A stretch of DNA of 64,000 nucleotides. It comes from Opisthorchis felineus (lineage: Eukaryota > Platyhelminthes > Trematoda > Opisthorchiida > Opisthorchiidae). The stretch's first letter is position 1; each line of letters begins with the position of its first letter. Below the pieces are notes generated by a model. The model saw nothing but the letters and a program-made list of their open reading frames with translations, did not search any database and was not told where the DNA came from. Shown piece after piece: positions 58,927 to 64,000 of the stretch. The position numbers were made by a program, and so were the translations under genes. The stretch is taken from NCBI GenBank assembly GCA_004794785.1, contig SJOL01003093.1, forward strand, positions 1 to 64,000, read 5' to 3'.

Positions 58927-59130
58927 TGACTAAGAGTTCCCAGCTTACGACTAATGCGTTATGTCTCCAGTATCATGCCTACTGAAACATCGGACGGCCT
59001 TCGTGCAGCACATTCAATGGAAAATTACCACTATAAGCGAGACATTCAACTGGATTCCGTTGGGCATCCCATCGAAATCAAATTCGTACGCAAATGAGAG
59101 TATTTGGCAGCTTTAGTCACGATTTTTTCG

Positions 59131-59949
59131 TCGCGTGGCAGTTTTATCGACGTAGGAGGGTGTGAAGTACCGCATCCCGTACTCCTTTGATTGGCTGTGA
59201 ACCTCAGGCAGGCGTCACGGGTCGGCGGTATGGTGGTGGACCTGCGATGGCTGTTGGTTGGTTGGCCAGTAATTATGGGGTTTTTGACACCGCATCAGGT
59301 TTCGATAATCGGATTTTCAGTGACTACCATGTTAAGCAGCCATGCTATTACAGCAGGTTTACGGTTTACACTCTGTAGATGTTATGTGTATAAACATGGC
59401 TACTCCCTGTGATTAATCTATTCATACGAACTATATTTCTGGCGTAAACCCATAAGGAAATACCCGGGTGGAGTTATGGGAAAGTAAGGCAGGTGACACC
59501 CATAGAAGGTTTTACTGGTAGTGGTAACGCGTTAAGTGTTGAGGCTGTTTACTGATGCATGGAAGCTCCTTGTAGGCACGACTGTTTGGGGAGGAATCGG
59601 TTATTTTTACATTTACATGCGTGCCCATGATGGGCAGTGAGAAAGCCATCTACTAATGTTTTTATCAAGCTTATCCGAGTTCCTTGGGTAGATCGACGGC
59701 ATTTGGCGTGGTGTCCTTCCTTTCCACATGCATGGTGCGCAACCTTCCGAGCTAGATAATTTGCACTACACGATAGAGGAGCACACCGGAAGCAAATGGG
59801 AGTTTGTTGTCCTGTGATTCTTTGCAGACTGTCTGATTCCTGAAGGGTTGTAAGAATCCTAATCTCAACAACTCAGCTCTCCACATTTCAGTACTTCAAA
59901 AACGGACTATTCTCGATTTGTACAAGTACGATGAGACCAACTTTTTAAT
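59131..59949. other. Stretch without a recognised gene
   Basis: Two overlapping frames at 59187-59412 (63 and 73 codons) are the only open ones and are not recognisable. Nothing else is supported. Confidence 0.4.
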
Positions 59950-60140
59950 TTTCAGTTGATGTTTCGTCCTGTCACTGAGGAAAATCTCTGCTGAAAAGCC
60001 AAGAAGCATTGTACAGCTGTTTCATCTTTATTGGGAATCATCAGCAGTGTGCATCTCACGAAACTCAGATGGTTTCGAACCCGCGACCTTCTGGCTAGTG
60101 GTTGAACACTTAACCGTTCGACCTCGAGCGGCTGAACAAC
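59950..60140 (-). mobile_element. Second tRNA-derived SINE family, ending in a GGACGAAAC motif
   Basis: On the minus strand the head has an A-box-like GTCGAACGGTTAAGTG and a B box GGGTTCGAAACC. The body runs through GATGCACACTGCTGATGATT and CAGCTGTACAATGCTTC. It ends CCTCAGTGACAGGACGAAAC. The head and body differ from the seven-copy SINE, so this is a separate family. The end repeats the 3' half of a hammerhead (stem II closing strand plus GAAAC) without the CTGATGA half. Confidence 0.65.
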
Positions 60141-60229
60141 AGTTTGATTAGCTCCCATTTAGACAGGGTATAGCAATAGAATCTGTTATATCTGACTGCT
60201 TTGGTGCCGGAAGAAGACTCGCCGACAAG

Positions 60230-60552
60230 GAACACAAAAGCTTTACTGCAAAAGAAGCGCGTGAGAAAGTACAACGGCCTCGCGCAATATTTTGAAGGGC
60301 ACTGTTTGACCTGGATCCAAGACTATCTGATCGGCGTTTAGTGGAGTTTGATGGTCTCAGCATGTTTCGAGTATTCTGGGATAACCTTCAGGAATCTGAC
60401 CTTCCTGACAGAATCAGTGATTACGTGGCCGCCCCTTATCTTAAATCGCTCATTGAGCTGTCTAGCTCCCCCCAACACAGCAGTAGTGTGCCACTGCTAA
60501 GCAGATCAGATCTCGAGGTTAACAATGTCCCAACGAAAAATCGAGAGTAAAC
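60230..60552 (+). pseudogene. Unidentified protein-like frame, possibly retroelement gag
   Basis: One frame reads ALFDLDPRLSDRRLVEFDGL, then MFRVFWDNLQESDLPDRISD and LKSLIELSSSPQHSSS, ending in TAA at 60548-60550. The FDGxxxxFRxFWDxxxxS pattern followed by YLKSLIE recalls the gag of BEL/Pao elements. The frame upstream (ADKEHKSFTAKEAREKVQRP) is interrupted by one stop. No protease or RT follows, so both identity and coding status are open. Confidence 0.3.
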
Positions 60553-60599
60553 TAACATGGTTTGGTTGTGGAGAGTATATAATGTATTCCATCGCTTCA

Positions 60600-61440
60600 T
60601 TGCTGTATTTTTGGGCCTTAGGACTGAATTAGTAGTTGCTATCTTGAACCTTCCTTTCCCCTGGTTTTGAGTTCCCACCGTGCCCTTCGTGTTCGAGCAT
60701 TTCGGAAAACTTCGCATCCACTGGCTTAACATTCATTGTGATATCTTCAAACGCAGCTTTTATCTATATCATTTATCTACTTTCCTAGGTTTCACCTGCC
60801 AATGGTCCGTCTCCCCGTTCAAACCAGGCCCGTAGATACTCCAAAACTGGCTGCTATCATGCAGTATTTGGCGCTTTATGAGCTTGTAAGTGCAGTTGGG
60901 TGTGCAATGCAATCGAATGGCATGATCACATTTGGCACACATGCATGTTCTACGTGCACACTTCCGTGTTGTGCGGTCATCGGATGGAAAAGTGCATGTT
61001 GTTCGATAACGTTAAATGCACACTACCTTGAACAGCCTAAACTGATGGATGCCCCATCCGACGCAGACTTCCACCTCAAATCATTGAGTGTACATAAACG
61101 AAAAATTGCATGCACACCTTTAGCCACTAGTGTAGGTGCACGACAACCTATATTCTTTTTACGGTCGTCAACAATCCCGCTTTGGTATGTCCCAACGGGT
61201 ATAATGACCGGTATAATAAGACCGGAGCAAACCCTCAGTAAAACGGTTAACAAAAATTGTTTCAAATCTCCTTCGAACGTAAAACTCATCTCTGTGTGTT
61301 TATCAGCGGCTAAGCGATTTATTTTCGCTTGGGTGAATACCTCAGGTAGACCCAGCTGCTTCTGAAAGAATCGAAAAATAGCTGTTCGAAACCTCCTCAC
61401 TATTAACAGAATATTTAGGTCTGAGGCAAAAAGCAATGCG
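60600..61440 (-). pseudogene. Unidentified minus-strand gene remnant with Cys-rich segment
   Basis: Three adjacent minus-strand segments look protein-like. 61436-61023 is open for 137 codons (INRLAADKHTEMSFTFEGDL, then IPVGTYQSGIVDDRKKN). About 61000-60790, in another frame, is a Cys-rich stretch (RKCARRTCMCAKCDHAIRLH then CTPNC). About 60740-60610 reads MNVKPVDAKFSEMLEHEGHG. Possible short introns join them (CAAG|GTAGTG after 61023, and CAG|GTGAAAC...TTTGAAG near 60800). The Cys pattern recalls the C-terminal zinc-binding tail of piggyBac-type transposases, but I could not find their catalytic Asp motifs. It may be a host gene 3' end instead. Confidence 0.3.
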
Positions 61441-63229
61441 GTCTACTTGTCGTATTGGACTACTTCGTTGTGTGGCAAACAGCGTAGTTTTCATTCGCAT
61501 GTGTCCCCGCACTTCTAATGGTGAAAGGGAAAGTTGACCTGTGGAAAAGTTCACTGCTCGCGAGTAGCTTCATTTTCTTCGCTTGTGTTAATCAGGAACA
61601 TCAAATCCACGAAAGTGAGCTCAGAAGACCAGACTGAAAATACATTGAATGCTACTAGCCCAAGAAAGTTTCATCTAGCAAGGTGTGAGGCCCCAGTTCA
61701 GCTGAACTGGCACGTTTACTAGCGTCTGGACACTAAAGCTCAACCATCTGTTCTATCCAAGTCAGTGAAAAGTGTTCCACAAAACTTAGGGACCGTTAAA
61801 TTTGTTACACCGGTAGTGTAGGCCACGGCTGAACCCCAGGTTCCATCCAGGTTATCTGTTTGTTTGATCTCGGAAGCAAGTTGTTTTTTATTTCAGTTCA
61901 TGCAAGGCTACAATAGAATATCAGATTCCTGAAAATGGAAATCCAGAACATCATTATGGTGAATCCAACACCCTCATGTGAGTCCTCGTATACCAGCATT
62001 TCCAAACCCATCTCCTACAGCCGACACGATGCAATCAGCGATTCCTGAGGATTCAAATGGGATTGGGAACTATTGTCATTCAAACAGTTGCCGGGCCAGA
62101 CTATGAGTGTGATTAAGTGGTCCAGCGAACCGGCTGTTGTCCCGTCCAGCTAATATCTTCTCGGAAGCATGTGAAAATAGCCCCAGCACATCTTAACACC
62201 TATGGCGAAGCCATGCTGTGTGATGAAATTTTTCGGTGACCTAGTAAACCTTCCACAGAACTTTTTCAACCCTAATTTAATGCCCCTGATAATGAATACA
62301 CCTATGCATTTTAAGCTTGAAGAGGGTCAGCTGTACTGGGCTTGTCCAGATTGATAAGGCATGCAAAATGGTTGCAGGTTAACCATGGTAATCCTAGTCG
62401 GCCATAGGGGTAAATGAAATTGAGAGTGAATGCGAAGAACAATGAGAAAACCTAAGTATCCCATCCAACACATTTGGTGAGTTATTACAATAGCTCAGAA
62501 GATTTTGATTTTACTGTACGTTAAAAACCGTAATGCAAAAACCTTTCTTCTAACTCTGCAGACTCGCCCATTCATGACGTTTAGTAGCACAGTAACATCT
62601 AAATACTGGAGGGCACTGAGTCGTAAATAGTCCTCTTCCCGTAACTCTGATGAGTGAAATCCAACGCATCCAGTTCCAGTGCTCAGGGAGGGCGATTTCA
62701 GGGCAATCTTAGCCTATCAATCTGTGGGATAGGTTGCTGTTAAAATATCCTATTGTCTTCTTCGTGAAATGTGCTGGGAGGCCGTCGTGCTGAAAACATA
62801 TATTGACTGGCCGGTAAAGTGGAAATTCATTCAACCAAGGAACCAGGGTACTCTTAAAGGAATCCAACCTCATGAGGAGTGCGTTCCATCCATTTAATGT
62901 GTTCGTTTGGGCTAGTTAACCGACCCCCGACCCATTTGTGAAGAGTACTTGGTATGGCAACTCTTTCGGCATTCATTTACAAGGCTCAGCACATTTACGT
63001 TGGAAAAAGAGGTCCATAACAGTTTTGGAAGATCACTCCAGCAATTTTGTTTGAATAGGTACCAGAACGCTTACTACCCATTCAAATCTGTAATGGAAAC
63101 ATTCGATCATTTCGGAAGTTTATCAAGACACAGATTAATGGCGTGCTAACCCGCCTCCAGTTTCATCGTAATCATTCGGGCATTAAGCTGATGAAGATAC
63201 TCGCGTGAGTTTATTCATAGTGGCTGCGC
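61441..63229. other. Stretch without a recognised gene
   Basis: Only short frames are seen, such as 62 codons at 61534-61722 and 66 codons at 62949-63149. No repeat shared with other parts of the window was noticed. Confidence 0.4.
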
Positions 63230-63960
63230 ATCGACTCACAGGCCTGATAATCAATAAAAGGCCATGTCTGTTGTACTATGGTTCAAAAAAACCCACGAAA
63301 CTGCCAATACGACCGCGGCTCATGTCCAACAAACTATGGTTGGGAGTACGCGTAGATTCTGTTTGATCTTTCAAGGGACAACACTTAATTATGGGTAGTG
63401 CTTGCAGTATATAATGATGGAAGGCCCGACTACTATGGCGACGGTAGCCAAGCCGACGTTTTTTTAACATATTCAGTCAACCGGAAACCACTGTTTTAGA
63501 TAATAGCAAACAGTTCACATCAGCACGTCGTTCAACCGCTCGTTGAATTTCCGAGGTTTCGTCAAACGAGTGGCCATGAACGTGTATGACCATCGGTAGT
63601 TCACCCACAGTCAAGTGATCAGGGCGAAGTGTTGTCGGCTCTTTTAGGAGGGCTCTTCAAAAATCAAAGTGGGAGGGTATGATCGCTGAAGTATTTGGTA
63701 CGTTCCTGCTGAATTACCGGTCAACATGGAATCCCGAAAAACCTGACTGTGAGGCACCTGTTAGACGAGAGTTAGCAAGAACACCATCCAAGAAGGACGG
63801 TATCCGCGTAGGTTTCCCAATCGGAGGACCGGTGATGGTTAGAAAGTATCATTCGACTGCCGGATTGTCCGGAGGTGAGCCTCCCTGAATGACCGAAGGC
63901 CACGGATGTGTCGCGAGCCAAGTACGGACCAAAAGAATACATGCCCTGATTGGTGGTAAC
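63230..63960 (+). pseudogene. Ty3/gypsy integrase remnant
   Basis: The blocks in order are LWLGVRVDSV (PWxRVHVDFAGPF, first Asp region), PETTVLDNSKQFTSAR (PETVVSDNGTQFTS, second Asp), HPQS followed by degraded GQAERxVGTFKRALQKSK (63620-63665), and FLLNYRSTWNPEKPDCEAP with GGPVMVRKYHSTAGLSGG (C-terminal part). The frame breaks several times and the rest of the element is not in the window. The integrase would insert the element's DNA copy. It could belong to the same clade as the 16.3-kb element, whose own integrase is missing, but the two do not overlap and cannot be compared. Confidence 0.65.
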
Positions 63961-64000
63961 ATGAGCCAACCAGGACACAGCATTTTTATCTTGACGCTTC

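Larger units (their letters stand above)
58640..59130. repeat. Inverted-dimer repeat with a hammerhead motif in each arm
   Basis: The left arm (58650-58860, minus orientation) and the right arm (58862-59130, plus orientation) carry matching blocks. The first is the hammerhead core at 58660-58702 and 58884-58926. The second is a body segment at about 58745-58850 (minus), matching about 59020-59130 (plus), with GGATTC, GCATCCC/GTATCCC, and GAAATCA..TTCGTACGCAAATGAGAGTA-type sequence. Read as one unit, a hammerhead precedes a roughly 350-bp body that leads into another hammerhead. This is the arrangement known from the terminal repeats of Penelope-like elements and from retrozymes. A second, deleted copy lies at 33026-33290. 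Confidence 0.65.

Noticed and set aside
1..64000. CRISPR arrays, operons, Shine-Dalgarno sites and other bacterial features
   Set aside because: No regular spacer-repeat arrays were seen. Coding regions are sparse, intron-split and embedded in LINE/SINE-rich DNA, as expected for a eukaryote.

Overview
The window looks like intergenic and intronic DNA of a parasitic flatworm, most likely a digenean fluke. The evidence is the repeat content: many decayed RTE-type LINE copies of the kind that fill fluke genomes, a CsRn1-like Ty3/gypsy element, a Penelope-like element, tRNA-derived SINEs, and a DNA transposon whose gene is cut by introns of only 31-55 bp. An opisthorchiid fluke is my best guess from the SINE and gypsy types, but this rests on memory. 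No prokaryotic features are present.

Layout. 1-8.2 kb: two copies of a MULE-type DNA transposon with a SWIM zinc finger lie head to head and form a 7-kb imperfect palindrome. 9.5-13.1 kb: a SINE and RTE cluster in which a SINE sits inside an RTE copy. 15.9-19.8 kb: a Ty3/gypsy element (gag, protease, RT) flanked on both sides by pieces of what may be one RTE element, which suggests a nested insertion. 20.8-22.1 kb: two RTE fragments of opposite strand, back to back.

23.2-41.8 kb holds the only convincing host gene. It is a plus-strand, multi-exon gene of the ZNF395/ZNF704/SLC2A4RG (GLUT4 enhancer factor) family. Five exons (23214-23729, 29233-29732, 35460-35959, 39966-40487, 41198-41833) have proper splice borders, and all four junctions agree in phase. 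The first visible exon carries the family's N-terminal Tudor-like domain and the last carries the C-terminal C-clamp. Its 5' end lies upstream of 23.2 kb and was not found. The C2H2 finger expected between the two domains was also not found. Its introns hold RTE, SINE and hammerhead-bearing repeats.

42-64 kb is again repeat-rich. It contains a 2.5-kb RTE copy with both endonuclease and RT remnants (48.1-50.6 kb), a Penelope-like GIY-YIG remnant (53.8-54.3 kb, minus), further SINEs, and an inverted repeat at 58.6-59.1 kb whose arms each carry a hammerhead-ribozyme-like core. A gypsy integrase remnant lies at the right edge. The hammerhead repeat and the paired MULE transposon are the most interesting finds. 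All similarities were judged by eye; no alignment or database search was run.
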